A stretch of 36,086 nt of DNA from Mesorhizobium metallidurans STM 2683 (GTDB taxonomy: Bacteria > Pseudomonadota > Alphaproteobacteria > Rhizobiales > Rhizobiaceae). A model generated the notes under the pieces. That model saw only the letters and a program-made list of their open reading frames with translations. It was not told where the DNA came from and did no database searches. The DNA lies in contig NZ_CAUM01000108.1 of NCBI RefSeq assembly GCF_000350085.1, forward strand, positions 1 through 36,086. Direction: 5' to 3'. How positions within the stretch are numbered: the first letter of the stretch is position 1; every line of letters starts with the position of its first letter. A program made the position numbers and the translations under genes. Below, piece after piece: positions 8,563 to 18,635 of the stretch.

Positions 8563-9701
8563 GCGCGACGGTTGCACAGAACACGGACATGGCGGACGCC
8601 GCCCACATCGTGCTGAACACCATCCGCCGGCCGGTGATCATGGTCGACCAGCAAGGCTTCATCACCTTCGCCAATGCCGATGCCGAGGATTTCTTCCGCT
8701 CGAGCGCGACGATGCTCGCTCGCAACACATTGTCCAAGCTCATTCCTTTCGGCAGCCCGTTGCTGACGCTTGTCGACCAGGTCCGCGAACGGCGGGCGCC
8801 GGTCAACGAATACCGGGTCGACGTATCGTCGCCGCGCCTCGGCATCGAGAAGGTCGTGGACCTCTATGTCGCGCCGGTGCCGGAATTTCCGGGCTCCGTC
8901 GTCGTCATGTTCCAGGAACGGTCGATGGCCGACAAGATCGACCGGCAGATGACGCATCGCGGCGCCGCGCGCTCGGTGACCGGCCTTGCCGCCATGCTCG
9001 CCCACGAGATCAAGAACCCGCTGTCCGGCATCAGGGGCGCTGCCCAGCTGCTCGAACTGTCGGCTTCCGACGAGGATCGCGCGCTGACCCGGCTGATCAC
9101 CGACGAGACCGATCGGATCGTCTCGCTGGTCGATCGCATGGAGGTGTTCTCCGACGAGCGGCCGATCGACCGTTATCCCGTCAACATCCATGTCGTGCTT
9201 GACCATGTTAAGGCGATCGCCAAAAACGGTTTTGCCAAGAAAATCAAAATATTGGAGGACTATGATCCTTCCTTGCCTCCGGTTTTCGCCAATCGCGACC
9301 AGCTCATTCAGGTGTTCCTCAACCTGGTCAAGAATGCTGCGGAAGCCATCGGCAGCGATCCGCAAGGCGAGATCAGCCTGTCAACCGCGTTTCGGCCGGG
9401 CATCCGCGTCTCCGTTCCGGGATCGCAGGGCCGCGTGTCGCTGCCGCTGGAATTTTGCGTGCGCGACAACGGCTCCGGTGTTTCCGAAGATATCCTGCCA
9501 ATCCTGTTCGACCCGTTTATCACCACCAAACCGAACGGGTCGGGGCTCGGTCTTGCGCTGGTCGCGAAAATCGTCGGCGAGCATGGCGGCATCATCGAAT
9601 GCGATTCGACGCCGCGCGGCACGACGTTCCGCATTCTGATGCCGGCCTGGAAAGAAACGTCGCTTGGCACCGACGATGACGGCGAAGGAGACCGCAAATG
9701 A
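8559..9701 (+). CDS. ntrB: Nitrogen regulation sensor kinase/phosphatase NtrB
   Basis: A soluble 380-residue histidine kinase that phosphorylates or dephosphorylates NtrC according to nitrogen status, through PII proteins. A PAS-like domain occupies about residues 15-120. The HisKA helix has the phospho-acceptor H149 in [20 protein letters not shown]. The ATPase domain follows (N box [29 protein letters not shown]). No membrane segment is seen, as expected for NtrB. It overlaps both dusB (ATGA) and ntrC (ATGA), so the three are translationally coupled. Confidence 0.96.
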   Translation: MSATVAQNTDMADAAHIVLNTIRRPVIMVDQQGFITFANADAEDFFRSSATMLARNTLSKLIPFGSPLLTLVDQVRERRAPVNEYRVDVSSPRLGIEKVVDLYVAPVPEFPGSVVVMFQERSMADKIDRQMTHRGAARSVTGLAAMLAHEIKNPLSGIRGAAQLLELSASDEDRALTRLITDETDRIVSLVDRMEVFSDERPIDRYPVNIHVVLDHVKAIAKNGFAKKIKILEDYDPSLPPVFANRDQLIQVFLNLVKNAAEAIGSDPQGEISLSTAFRPGIRVSVPGSQGRVSLPLEFCVRDNGSGVSEDILPILFDPFITTKPNGSGLGLALVAKIVGEHGGIIECDSTPRGTTFRILMPAWKETSLGTDDDGEGDRK

Positions 9702-11158
9702 CGGTTCGCGGTAATATTCTGGTCGCCGACGACGATGCGGCCATCCGCACGGTCCTCAATCAGGCGCTTTCGCGAGTCGGCCATGAGGTGCGTGTGACCT
9801 CCAACGCCTCCACGTTGTGGCGCTGGGTCGCGGCCGGCGAGGGCGATCTCGTCATCACCGATGTCGTGATGCCGGACGAGAATGCCTTCGACATGCTGCC
9901 GCGCATCAAGAAGGCTCGGCCGGAACTGCCCGTCATCGTCATGAGCGCCCAGAACACCTTCATGACCGCGATCCGCGCCTCCGAGACCGGCGCCTATGAA
10001 TATCTGCCCAAGCCGTTCGACCTGACCGAACTCCTCAACATCGTCAACCGGGCGCTTTCCGAGCCCAGGCGGCCGAAGATCGATGCGCGGGCGGACGAGC
10101 CGCCGGAAACGATGCCGCTGGTCGGCCGCTCGGCCGCCATGCAGGACATCTACCGCATGCTGGCGCGCATGATGCAGACCGACCTGACGGTGATGATTTC
10201 AGGCGAGTCGGGCACCGGCAAGGAACTCGTGGCCCGCGCACTGCACGAATATGGCCGCCGTCGCGGCGGTCCCTTCGTCGCCATCAACATGGCGGCGATC
10301 CCGCGCGACCTGATCGAATCGGAGCTGTTCGGACACGAGAAGGGCGCCTTCACCGGCGCGCAGAACCGCTCCACCGGCCGTTTCGAGCAGGCCGAAGGCG
10401 GCACGCTGTTCCTGGACGAGATCGGCGACATGCCGATGGAGGCGCAGACGCGCCTGTTGCGCGTGCTCCAGCAGGGCGAATACACCACCGTCGGCGGCCG
10501 CACGCCGATCAAGACCGATGTGCGCATCGTCGCCGCCACCAACAAGGATCTGCGCACGCTGATCAATCAGGGTCTGTTTCGCGAGGACCTGTTCTACCGG
10601 CTGAATGTCGTACCGCTCAGGCTGCCGGCGCTGCGCGAGCGTTCCGAGGACATTCCCGACCTCGTCCGGCACTTCTTCAAGATCGGCGCCAGCGAAGGCC
10701 TGCAGACCAAGCGCATTTCCACCGGCGGCATCGAACTGATGAAGCGCTATCCCTGGCCCGGCAATGTGCGCGAGCTCGAAAATCTCGTCCGCAGGCTGGC
10801 CGCGCTCTACTCGCAGGACGAGATTTCCGCCGAGATCATCGAGGCGGAGCTGAAGACCGGCGAGAGGCCGGTCGTTCCCGGTAGCGGTAACCTCATTCCC
10901 GACGATCTGTCCATCGGCCAGGCGGTGGAACATTTCCTGCAGCGCTATTTTGCCTCGTTTGCCGGTGAATTGCCGCCCGCCGGCCTCTATCAGCGCATTC
11001 TCTCCGAAGTCGAATACCCACTGGTTCTGGCCTCGATGACGGCGACCCGCGGCAATCAGATCAAGGCCGCGGAATTGCTGGGGTTGAACCGCAACACGCT
11101 GCGCAAGAAGATCCGTGAACTCGGCGTCAACGTCTACAAATCGTCCAGGCAATCTTAA
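9698..11158 (+). CDS. ntrC: Nitrogen regulation response regulator NtrC
   Basis: A sigma-54 activator of 486 residues. The receiver domain has acidic pocket residues DDD (11-13) and phospho-acceptor D55. The AAA+ domain has Walker A GESGTGKE (about 169-176), the sigma-54-contact loop GAFTGA (216-221) and Walker B FLDEIGDM. The C-terminal Fis-type helix-turn-helix is [21 protein letters not shown]. All residues needed for a working activator are present. It is the last gene of dusB-ntrB-ntrC and is followed by 131 bases before ntrY. Confidence 0.97.
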   Translation: MTVRGNILVADDDAAIRTVLNQALSRVGHEVRVTSNASTLWRWVAAGEGDLVITDVVMPDENAFDMLPRIKKARPELPVIVMSAQNTFMTAIRASETGAYEYLPKPFDLTELLNIVNRALSEPRRPKIDARADEPPETMPLVGRSAAMQDIYRMLARMMQTDLTVMISGESGTGKELVARALHEYGRRRGGPFVAINMAAIPRDLIESELFGHEKGAFTGAQNRSTGRFEQAEGGTLFLDEIGDMPMEAQTRLLRVLQQGEYTTVGGRTPIKTDVRIVAATNKDLRTLINQGLFREDLFYRLNVVPLRLPALRERSEDIPDLVRHFFKIGASEGLQTKRISTGGIELMKRYPWPGNVRELENLVRRLAALYSQDEISAEIIEAELKTGERPVVPGSGNLIPDDLSIGQAVEHFLQRYFASFAGELPPAGLYQRILSEVEYPLVLASMTATRGNQIKAAELLGLNRNTLRKKIRELGVNVYKSSRQS

Positions 11159-11289
11159 CCGGGCAACCTTGGAAAGACGTCGAAATCGAGTCCCATTTTC
11201 GGGGCCGATGCGATAGCGTCACCCCTTTTTCCGGGGATCAATCGCCGAAAGATTTCCGTCCAGGTCACACTTGTTGCATAATCGCCACA

Positions 11290-13623
11290 ATGCGTTGCAT
11301 AGATCCGACGCAATCAATGGCTCCGCACGGCGACATGGCTTCACAGGCACCGACACTGAGCGAACGGCTTTTCAGCAAGCCCGGCCCGAGGGACGGGCGC
11401 CGGCTGCTTGCGCTGCCCGGCGTGGTTGCGATCGCCGGGGCGCTGATTACGGCGGCGATCTCCTTCGCCATTCTCGTCGGCGCCACGCCGATCGTCCCGA
11501 ACGAGAGGACGACGCTGGCGCTCATCGCGCTCAACGCCGCCTTCGTCCTGTTCCTGATCGCGCTGGTCGGCCGCGAAGTGCATCGCATTCTGATGGCGCG
11601 CCGGCACGGCAAGGCGGCGTCGCGGCTGCATGTGCGTATCGTGGCGATGTTTGCGCTGGTCGCCGCGATTCCCGCAATCATGGTGGCGATCATCGCCTCG
11701 ATCACCCTCGACATCGGCCTCGACCGCTGGTTCGAAATCCGCACCAAGACGATCGTCAACTCGTCGCTGTCGATCGCGGACGCCTATGTGCAGGAAAACG
11801 CGCGCAATCTTCAGGGGACGACGCTGTCGATGGCCTACGACCTCGATGCGTCGCGCACGCTTTACGGCCTCGACCGGACAGGTTTCCTCGATCTCATGAA
11901 CAAGGAAGCCGTTGGCCGTTCGCTGGCCCATGCAGCACTCATCAAGCCCGACGGGTCTTTCGTCATGAGCGCCAAGACCGATGCCGACTTTGCCATGCCG
12001 GAGCCACCGGAAGGCGCCGTCGCCAGTGCCGCCGATGGCAAGCCGGTACTGATCGAGCCGAAGACGCGCAACATCATGGGCGCCATCGTCAAGCTGCGTG
12101 AGATCGAAGGGCTCTATCTCTACACCATCCGCCTCGTCGATCCCGAAGTGATCAAGGCGCGGCAGATCGTCAGGTCCAACACCGACGAATACCGCGGCCT
12201 CGAAGACAATCGCCGCACCTCGCAGGTGGCGTTCGCGCTTCCCTATTTGTCGCTGACGCTGATCATCATCCTGTCCGCCATCTGGACCGGTATTGCCGTC
12301 GCCGACCGCCTGGTGCGGCCGATCCGTCAGCTTATCGGCGCGGCCGACGAGGTCGCGACCGGCAATCTTGACGTTGCCGTGCCCGTTCGGCCGTCCGATG
12401 GCGATGTCGCCTCGCTCGGCGACACTTTCAACAAGATGCTCTTGGAGCTGAAATCGCAGCGCAACGAGATTCTGTCCGCCAAGGATCTGATCGACGAGCG
12501 GCGGCGGTTCTCGGAAGCGGTGCTTGCCGGCGTCACCGCCGGCGTCATCGGTGTCGATCCCTATGGCATCGTCACCATCGTCAACCGCTCGGCCGAGACG
12601 ATGCTGGCCATATCGGCCACCGCCGCACTAGGCCAGAACCTTTCCGCGGTGCTGCCGCATGTCGGCCGCGTCTTCGAGATCGGACGCAAGTCGGGAAAAC
12701 CGGTCTATCGCGAGCAGGTGACGTTCTACCGCGCCGGCACGGAGCGGACCTTCAACGTGCAGATCACGATCGAGGCCGGCGACGACGGGTCGGAGGAAAA
12801 ATCCTACGTCGTGACGGTCGACGACATCACCGATCTGGTCCAGGCACAGCGCTCGTCGGCCTGGGCCGATGTGGCGCGGCGCATCGCCCACGAGATCAAG
12901 AACCCGCTGACGCCGATCCAGCTTTCCGCCGAGCGCATCAAGCGCCGCTACGGCAAGGTCATCACCGAGGATCGCGAGGTTTTCGATCAGTGCACCGACA
13001 CGATCATCCGGCAGGTCGAGGATATCGGCCGCATGGTCGACGAGTTCTCCGCCTTCGCACGCATGCCCAAGCCTGAAATGAAGTCCCTCGACTTGCGCGA
13101 ATCATTGCGCGAGGCCTCGTTCCTCGTCGAAGTGAGCCGCGCCGACATCACTTTCGAGCGCGTGTTCGGCAACGAACCGCTGAAAGGCACCTTCGACAGC
13201 CGGCTGATGGCGCAGGCTTTCGGCAATGTCATCAAGAACGCGGCCGAGGCCATAGACGGACTTGATCAAAAGGATCGTTCGGACGGCATAATCCGGATTC
13301 AGGCCGGGCGCCAGAATGGTGCGATTCGTATCGATGTCATCGACAATGGCAAAGGCTTGCCGCGCGAGAATCGCCAGCGGCTGCTCGAGCCCTATATGAC
13401 GACGCGCGAGAAAGGCACAGGGCTCGGCCTCGCTATCGTCAAGAAGATAGTGGAGGACCATGGCGGCCGGCTCGAACTGCATGACGCGCCGGCGGACTTC
13501 CACGGTGGGCGGGGCGCGATGATCAGCATCATCCTGCCGCCTGCGGCCGTTACCGCGCCACCGCGCGGCGAGGGCAGGACGGAAAACGAGAGAGAAACTG
13601 AAAAGGTCGGTAATGGCGTCTGA
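11290..13623 (+). CDS. ntrY: Membrane nitrogen sensor kinase NtrY
   Basis: A 777-residue membrane histidine kinase. Four hydrophobic segments lie at about residues 38-60, 72-92, 115-140 and 315-340; the last leads into a HAMP domain (LVRPIRQLIGAADEVATGNLD). A periplasmic loop sits between segments 3 and 4. PAS, HisKA ([22 protein letters not shown]) and ATPase domains (NVIKNAAEAID, GKGLP, GTGLGLAIV) follow. Homologues pair with NtrX and respond to nitrogen or redox/oxygen conditions. The start is uncertain. ATGs at 11290, 11317 and 11335 are in frame, and the first overlaps a direct repeat (GTTGCATA at 11273 and 11294). It overlaps ntrX by 11 bases. Confidence 0.94.
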   Translation: MRCIDPTQSMAPHGDMASQAPTLSERLFSKPGPRDGRRLLALPGVVAIAGALITAAISFAILVGATPIVPNERTTLALIALNAAFVLFLIALVGREVHRILMARRHGKAASRLHVRIVAMFALVAAIPAIMVAIIASITLDIGLDRWFEIRTKTIVNSSLSIADAYVQENARNLQGTTLSMAYDLDASRTLYGLDRTGFLDLMNKEAVGRSLAHAALIKPDGSFVMSAKTDADFAMPEPPEGAVASAADGKPVLIEPKTRNIMGAIVKLREIEGLYLYTIRLVDPEVIKARQIVRSNTDEYRGLEDNRRTSQVAFALPYLSLTLIIILSAIWTGIAVADRLVRPIRQLIGAADEVATGNLDVAVPVRPSDGDVASLGDTFNKMLLELKSQRNEILSAKDLIDERRRFSEAVLAGVTAGVIGVDPYGIVTIVNRSAETMLAISATAALGQNLSAVLPHVGRVFEIGRKSGKPVYREQVTFYRAGTERTFNVQITIEAGDDGSEEKSYVVTVDDITDLVQAQRSSAWADVARRIAHEIKNPLTPIQLSAERIKRRYGKVITEDREVFDQCTDTIIRQVEDIGRMVDEFSAFARMPKPEMKSLDLRESLREASFLVEVSRADITFERVFGNEPLKGTFDSRLMAQAFGNVIKNAAEAIDGLDQKDRSDGIIRIQAGRQNGAIRIDVIDNGKGLPRENRQRLLEPYMTTREKGTGLGLAIVKKIVEDHGGRLELHDAPADFHGGRGAMISIILPPAAVTAPPRGEGRTENERETEKVGNGV

Positions 13624-14974
13624 CATTCTCATCGTCGATGACGAGGAAGACATCCGCGAGCTTGTCGCCGGTATTTTGAGCGACGAAGGTCACGAAACCC
13701 GCACGGCATTCGATGCCGACAGCGCGCTGGCGGCGATCGCCGACCGGGCGCCGAGGCTGATTTTCCTCGACATCTGGCTGCAGGGCTCGCGGCTGGACGG
13801 GCTGGCGTTGCTGGACGAAATCAAGACGATGCACCCCAACCTGCCGGTGGTGATGATCTCCGGCCACGGCAATATCGAAACGGCGGTCTCCGCCATCCGC
13901 CGCGGCGCCTATGACTTCATCGAAAAGCCGTTCAAGGCTGACAGGCTGATCCTGATTGCCGAGCGTGCGCTGGAGACATCGAAGCTGAGGCGGGAGGTTT
14001 CGGACCTCAAGCAGCGCAGCGGCGAGACCTTCGACCTGATCGGCATGTCGTCGGCGATGAGCCAGCTGCGCCAGACCATCGAACGCGTCGCGCCGACCAA
14101 CAGCCGCGTCATGATCATTGGCCCCTCCGGGTCGGGGAAGGAGCTCGCGGCCCGCGCCATCCATACGCTATCGACGCGCAAGGGCGCGCCTTTCGTCACC
14201 TTGAGCGCCGCCAACATCACGCCCGAGCGCATGGAGATCGAGCTGTTCGGCACCGAATCGAACGGCGTCGAACGCAAGGTCGGCGCATTGGAGGAAGCCC
14301 ATCGCGGCATTCTTTATATCGACGAAGTGGCCGACATGCCGCGTGAGACGCAGAACAAGATCCTGCGCGTGCTGGTCGAACAGCAGTTCGAACGGGTAGG
14401 GGGCACCAAGCGGGTCAGGGTCGATGTCCGCATCATCTCGTCGACCGCGCAGAACCTGGAGGCGATGATCGCCGATGGTCGTTTCCGCGAGGATCTCTAC
14501 CACCGCCTGGCGGTGGTTCCGGTCATGGTACCGGGCCTGGCCGAGCGGCGGGAGGACATTCCCTATCTGGTCGACAATTTCATGAAGCAGATCGCTCGTC
14601 AGGCCGGTATCCGGCCGCGGCGCATCGGCGACGACGCACTGGCCGTGCTGCAGGCTCACAACTGGCCGGGCAATGTCCGCCAGTTGCGCAACAACGTCGA
14701 GCGCCTGATGATCCTGGCGCGCGGCGACGATGTCGATACGCCGATCACCGCCGACCTGCTGCCTGCCGAGATCGGCGATGTCATGCCGCGCACGCCAAAC
14801 CAGTCCGACCAGCACATCATGGCGCTGCCATTGCGCGAAGCGCGCGAACAATTCGAGAAGGACTATTTGATCGCCCAGATCAACCGTTTTGGCGGCAACA
14901 TCTCGAAGACCGCCGAATTCATCGGAATGGAGCGCTCGGCGCTGCATCGCAAGCTGAAGTCGCTCGGCGTCTGA
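13613..14974 (+). CDS. ntrX: Response regulator NtrX
   Basis: A 453-residue NtrC-family regulator, the partner of NtrY. The receiver domain has D9-D10 and phospho-acceptor D53. The AAA+ domain has Walker A GPSGSGKE (about 170-177) and a Walker B-like YIDEVADMP. The Fis-type DNA-binding end is KTAEFIGMERSALHRKLKSLG. The GAFTGA loop that contacts sigma-54 is missing; about residues 210-225 read LFGTESNGVERKVGAL. This NtrX probably does not activate sigma-54 in the standard way. It may act on sigma-70 promoters or as a repressor. I recall similar loss in other alphaproteobacterial NtrX proteins. Confidence 0.95.
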   Translation: MASDILIVDDEEDIRELVAGILSDEGHETRTAFDADSALAAIADRAPRLIFLDIWLQGSRLDGLALLDEIKTMHPNLPVVMISGHGNIETAVSAIRRGAYDFIEKPFKADRLILIAERALETSKLRREVSDLKQRSGETFDLIGMSSAMSQLRQTIERVAPTNSRVMIIGPSGSGKELAARAIHTLSTRKGAPFVTLSAANITPERMEIELFGTESNGVERKVGALEEAHRGILYIDEVADMPRETQNKILRVLVEQQFERVGGTKRVRVDVRIISSTAQNLEAMIADGRFREDLYHRLAVVPVMVPGLAERREDIPYLVDNFMKQIARQAGIRPRRIGDDALAVLQAHNWPGNVRQLRNNVERLMILARGDDVDTPITADLLPAEIGDVMPRTPNQSDQHIMALPLREAREQFEKDYLIAQINRFGGNISKTAEFIGMERSALHRKLKSLGV

Positions 14975-15065
14975 ACGCCGGGCTTGCCGCACTGGCCCAT
15001 GTATTTGTCGGTTACGCCAGCGGCGGAATCGCCTAGGAAAGCCTGAAATATCCAGGGGACTGCAG

Positions 15066-15929
15066 ATGCCGCGCATTGCCTATGTGAACGGGCGCTATGT
15101 CGCTCACGCCGATGCCTGCGTGCACATCGAGGATCGTGGCTACCAGTTTGCCGACGGCGTCTACGAGGTCTGCGAGGTGGCGCGCGGCTTCATCGTCGAC
15201 ATGCCACACCATCTTGCCCGGTTGGACCGTTCCTTGCGCGAGCTCTCGATCGACTGGCCGGTCACGCAGCGCGTGTTGCCGCTCATCCTGCGCGAAGTAG
15301 TGCGCCGCAACCATGTCGCCAACGGCCTGGTCTATCTCCAGGTGACGCGCGGCGTTGCCAGCCGCGACTTTGTCTTCCCGGCGGCCGGCACTAAGCCATC
15401 GCTGGTGGTGACGGCCAGGAAAGCCGACCCCGCCATGGCCTCCAAGCGGGCCGAGAACGGGATCAAGGTCATCACCGTGCCGGAGAATCGCTGGGACCGG
15501 GTCGACATCAAGTCCGTCGGCCTGCTGCCCAACGTGCTTGCCAAGCAGAAAGCCAGGGAAGCGGGCGCTCAGGAGGCCTGGTTCGTCGATGCCGACGGCA
15601 CCGTCAAGGAAGGCGGGTCGTCGAACGCCTGGATCATCACCAGGAATGGTGTGCTGGTGACGCGGCCGGCCGAGCACGGCATCCTGCGCGGCATCACCCG
15701 TACCACGCTGTTCGAAGTGGCCGCCAAGCTGGGGCTGACGATCGAGGAGCGGGGGTTTTCGGTCGCCGAAGCCAAGGCCGCGCGCGAGGCTTTCATCAGT
15801 TCGGCGACGACGATCGCCATGCCGATCGTGGCGATCGACGGCGTTCCCGTGGCCAACGGCCATCCCGGCTCAATAACACTTTCCTTGCGGCAGGCCTTTT
15901 TTGACGTTGCGGAAAAAAGTCCGGCCTGA
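15066..15929 (+). CDS. dat: D-amino-acid aminotransferase (class IV PLP enzyme)
   Basis: A 287-residue fold-type IV aminotransferase. It moves the amino group between D-amino acids and 2-oxo acids, supplying D-Glu or D-Ala. The N-terminus is MPRIAYVNGRYV, followed by IEDRGYQFADGVYEV. The PLP lysine is K149 in DIKSVGLLPN. EGGSSNAWI is the PLP-phosphate region, followed by GILRGITR. Class IV also includes branched-chain aminotransferases and ADC lyase. Length and the DIKS motif favour the D-enzyme. The gene sits between ntrX and hfq, as in other Rhizobiales. Its 3' end encodes a hairpin (15891-15928). Confidence 0.88.
   Translation: MPRIAYVNGRYVAHADACVHIEDRGYQFADGVYEVCEVARGFIVDMPHHLARLDRSLRELSIDWPVTQRVLPLILREVVRRNHVANGLVYLQVTRGVASRDFVFPAAGTKPSLVVTARKADPAMASKRAENGIKVITVPENRWDRVDIKSVGLLPNVLAKQKAREAGAQEAWFVDADGTVKEGGSSNAWIITRNGVLVTRPAEHGILRGITRTTLFEVAAKLGLTIEERGFSVAEAKAAREAFISSATTIAMPIVAIDGVPVANGHPGSITLSLRQAFFDVAEKSPA
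15891..15928 (+). terminator. Hairpin at the 3' end of dat, possible attenuator or terminator
   Basis: CAGGCC-TTTTTT (15891-15902) can pair with AAAAAA and GGCCTG (15913-15918 and 15923-15928), leaving a 4-base bulge GTCC. The hairpin overlaps the last codons of dat. There is no T-run after it, so an intrinsic terminator is doubtful. It may protect the mRNA end or separate dat from hfq. Confidence 0.3.
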
Positions 15930-16075
15930 TAACCGCACAGGTGGAATGCACATCAATATATCTCGTTCTGCTTGTCGTTACTGACGGCAAGAGGGTGTTT
16001 GCAAGCTTGACATGGGCCGGTTAATTTGGCGCATTGGCCTGCAAACCGAAGGGGATCGGCGGAAAGACAAGAACA

Positions 16076-16321
16076 ATGGCGGAACGATCGCAAAACCTTC
16101 AGGACCTGTTCCTGAACTCAGTTCGCAAGAGCAAGAACCCGCTCACCATCTTCCTTATCAACGGCGTGAAACTGACCGGCGTGGTCACTTCATTCGATAA
16201 TTTCTGTGTTTTGCTGCGTCGTGACGGCCATTCCCAGCTCGTCTACAAGCACGCCATTTCCACGATCATGCCGAGCCAGCCGGTTCAGATGTTCGATGGC
16301 GAGGAAAGCCAGGGCGCCTGA
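16076..16321 (+). CDS. hfq: RNA chaperone Hfq
   Basis: An 81-residue Sm-like protein forming hexamers that pair small RNAs with mRNAs. In rhizobia it also affects nifA and nitrogen control. The start [18 protein letters not shown] is the family's standard N-terminus, and an ATG at 16076 is chosen over an upstream in-frame codon at 16034. Sm1 and Sm2 signatures are visible: [18 protein letters not shown] and [10 protein letters not shown] (the KH motif). The acidic tail (FDGEESQGA) is short. It directly abuts hflX. Confidence 0.97.
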   Translation: MAERSQNLQDLFLNSVRKSKNPLTIFLINGVKLTGVVTSFDNFCVLLRRDGHSQLVYKHAISTIMPSQPVQMFDGEESQGA

Positions 16322-17716
16322 TTGGCACGTGAGAAAGACGCGGACCACAGCGTCCGCGGAAAAAAATCGTCACATCAGCCCGGGACAGAGGCCAAGGGGC
16401 CAACCCGGGCTGTCGTCATCGTGCCGGTGCTCACCCGCCAGCCGCGTGGTGACGACGAGACGAATCGCCCGCGCCTGACGCGTTCAGCCGAGGCTCGTCA
16501 CGACGAGGCGGTCGGCCTTGCCAGCGCCATCGACCTCGACCCGATCCACACGGCAGTCGTGACCGTCAACGATCCGCGTCCGGCGACCTTGCTCGGCAGC
16601 GGCAAGGTGGCGGAATTTGCGGAGATCGTCAAAGAGGGCCATGCCGAGCTGGTTATCGTCGATCATCCGCTGACGCCGGTACAGCAGCGCAATCTCGAAA
16701 AGGAATTGAACGCCAAGGTGCTGGATCGCACCGGGCTGATCCTGGAGATCTTCGGCGAGCGCGCGCGCACCAAGGAAGGCACGCTGCAAGTCGAGCTTGC
16801 CCATCTCAACTACCAGAAGGGCCGGCTCGTCCGCAGCTGGACCCACCTTGAGCGCCAGCGCGGCGGCGCCGGCTTTCTCGGCGGTCCCGGCGAAACGCAG
16901 ATCGAATCGGACCGGCGTGTCCTGCAGGACAAAATCATCAAGCTGAAGCACGAGCTGGAAACCGTTCGGCGAACCCGCGATCTCCATCGCGCCAAGCGCA
17001 AGAAGGTGCCGTTCCCGGTGGTGGCGATCGTCGGTTACACCAATGCCGGCAAGTCGACGCTGTTCAACAGGCTGACCGGAGCAGGGGTTCTGGCCGAGGA
17101 CATGCTGTTCGCCACGCTCGATCCGACGCTGCGCCGGGTGCGCCTGCCGCACGGCACGCCGGTCATCCTGTCGGATACGGTCGGCTTCATTTCGGATCTG
17201 CCGACACATCTGATCGCGGCCTTCCGGGCGACGCTGGAAGAGGTGGTCGAAGCCGACCTCGTCATCCATTTGCGCGATATTTCGGACCCTGACACCGCCG
17301 CACAGGCCGAGGATGTCGAGCGCATCCTTGCCGATCTCGGCGTCGATGCCGACGACACCAAGCGCGTCATCGAAGTGTGGAACAAGATCGACCGGCTCGA
17401 CGAGGGCAACCAGGTGCGGTTGCTTGCAGACGGGGCCGACGGCAAAAAGGCGCCGCCGATCGCCATATCGGCCGTCACCGGCGAGGGCATCGATGCGCTG
17501 AAGGCGATCATCGAGACAAGGGTGTCGGGCGAGCTGGCAACGCTGACAATCACGCTCACGCCGGCTCAACTAGGCCTTGTCGACTGGCTCTACCGCAATG
17601 GCGACATCGTTTCGCGGGCCGACAACGAGGATGGCAGCGTGACCGTCTCGCTCAAGGCGACGCAAAGCGCGCGTGAAGAGATCGAAAGCCGATTACACCG
17701 TAAAAACAACGGGTAA
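16322..17716 (+). CDS. hflX: Ribosome-associated GTPase HflX
   Basis: A 464-residue GTPase that splits or rescues stalled ribosomes. The N-terminal HflX domain includes DPRPATLLGSGKVAE. A coiled segment contains GGPGETQIESDRR. The G domain has G1 GYTNAGKST, G3 DTVGFISDLP and G4 NKID. The apparent start is a TTG directly after the hfq stop, so translation is probably coupled. A few residues either way cannot be excluded. The hfq-hflX order is conserved in proteobacteria. It is convergent with mazG, with six bases between them. Confidence 0.95.
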   Translation: MAREKDADHSVRGKKSSHQPGTEAKGPTRAVVIVPVLTRQPRGDDETNRPRLTRSAEARHDEAVGLASAIDLDPIHTAVVTVNDPRPATLLGSGKVAEFAEIVKEGHAELVIVDHPLTPVQQRNLEKELNAKVLDRTGLILEIFGERARTKEGTLQVELAHLNYQKGRLVRSWTHLERQRGGAGFLGGPGETQIESDRRVLQDKIIKLKHELETVRRTRDLHRAKRKKVPFPVVAIVGYTNAGKSTLFNRLTGAGVLAEDMLFATLDPTLRRVRLPHGTPVILSDTVGFISDLPTHLIAAFRATLEEVVEADLVIHLRDISDPDTAAQAEDVERILADLGVDADDTKRVIEVWNKIDRLDEGNQVRLLADGADGKKAPPIAISAVTGEGIDALKAIIETRVSGELATLTITLTPAQLGLVDWLYRNGDIVSRADNEDGSVTVSLKATQSAREEIESRLHRKNNG

Positions 17717-17722
17717 ATCAGG

Positions 17723-18547
17723 TTATCTCGCGCTTTTGGCTTGCTGCCAAAGCACCTCCATCTCACCGAGCGTCGCCTTTTCAAGCGTGTTCCCCGAGGC
17801 TTCCAGCATCCGCTCTACATAGTGGAAGCGCGAGCGGAATTTCTCGTTGGTGCCGCTGAGCGCCGCTTCGGAATCGAGCTTGAGATGGCGGCCGAGATTG
17901 ACGACGGCAAACAGCATGTCGCCAAACTCGTCCTTGATCGACGCCATGTCGCCCTTGGACAGCGCCTCGCGCAATTCGCCGATCTCTTCCTCGATCTTGT
18001 CGAGGATCGGCGTGGCCTCGCTCCAGTCGAAGCCGACGCGGGCCGCCTTTTCCTGCAGTTTCAGCGCCCGGGTCAGCGCGGGCAGGGCGACCGGCACGCT
18101 ATCGAGAAAGCCTTTGCCGTTATCTTCAGGGTCGAGCCCACGGGCGAGGCGGGCGCTTCGCTTTTCCGCCTTCTCCACGGCCTTGATCTTCTCCCACATG
18201 CCCTTGGCCATGCCGGCGTTGCGCGCCTTCTCGTCGCCGAAGACATGTGGATGACGACGGATCATTTTGGTGGTGATGGCCTGGACCACGTCGCCGAAGG
18301 CGAATTCACCGGCTTCCTCGGCCATCTGCGCATGGTAGACGACCTGCAGCAGGAGATCGCCGAGCTCGTCACGCAAATCGTCGAGATCGCCGCGCGCGAT
18401 CGCATCCGCCACCTCGTAGGCTTCCTCGATCGTGTAAGGCGCGATGGTCGAAAAATCCTGCTCTATGTCCCAGGGACAGCCGGTTTTCGGCGCCCGCAGC
18501 GCTGCCATGATCTCGATCAGCCGGGAGATGTCTTTCGAAGGTTTCAT
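17723..18547 (-). CDS. mazG: Nucleoside triphosphate pyrophosphohydrolase MazG
   Basis: A 274-residue all-alpha NTP pyrophosphatase with two MazG domains. The first is CPWDIEQDFSTIAPYTIEEAYEVADAI with EELGD-type metal ligands (DELGDLLLQVVYHAQMAEE). The second is IEEEIGELREAL followed by DEFGDMLFAVVNLGRHL. It hydrolyses NTPs to NMP and PPi and helps clear aberrant nucleotides. The start is set at the ATG giving MKPSKDISRLIEIMAALR. The frame stays open much further upstream, but that part is an out-of-frame copy of the aminotransferase gene. Confidence 0.95.
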   Translation of the reverse strand: MKPSKDISRLIEIMAALRAPKTGCPWDIEQDFSTIAPYTIEEAYEVADAIARGDLDDLRDELGDLLLQVVYHAQMAEEAGEFAFGDVVQAITTKMIRRHPHVFGDEKARNAGMAKGMWEKIKAVEKAEKRSARLARGLDPEDNGKGFLDSVPVALPALTRALKLQEKAARVGFDWSEATPILDKIEEEIGELREALSKGDMASIKDEFGDMLFAVVNLGRHLKLDSEAALSGTNEKFRSRFHYVERMLEASGNTLEKATLGEMEVLWQQAKSAR

Positions 18548-18635
18548 CGGGCGGATGCTATCGTGCGCCCGGCCGCGCGGCCAACGCTGTCGGCCGGCGC
18601 GGGCGCCTTGTCCACAGCTGCGCGGAACAGTCTCC

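Noticed and set aside
16007..16035. Possible sigma-70 or sigma-54 promoter upstream of hfq
   Set aside because: TTGACA at 16007-16012 has no good -10 at 16-18 bases. The GG...GC pair near 16028 has 11 instead of 10 bases between, so it fails the sigma-54 spacing.
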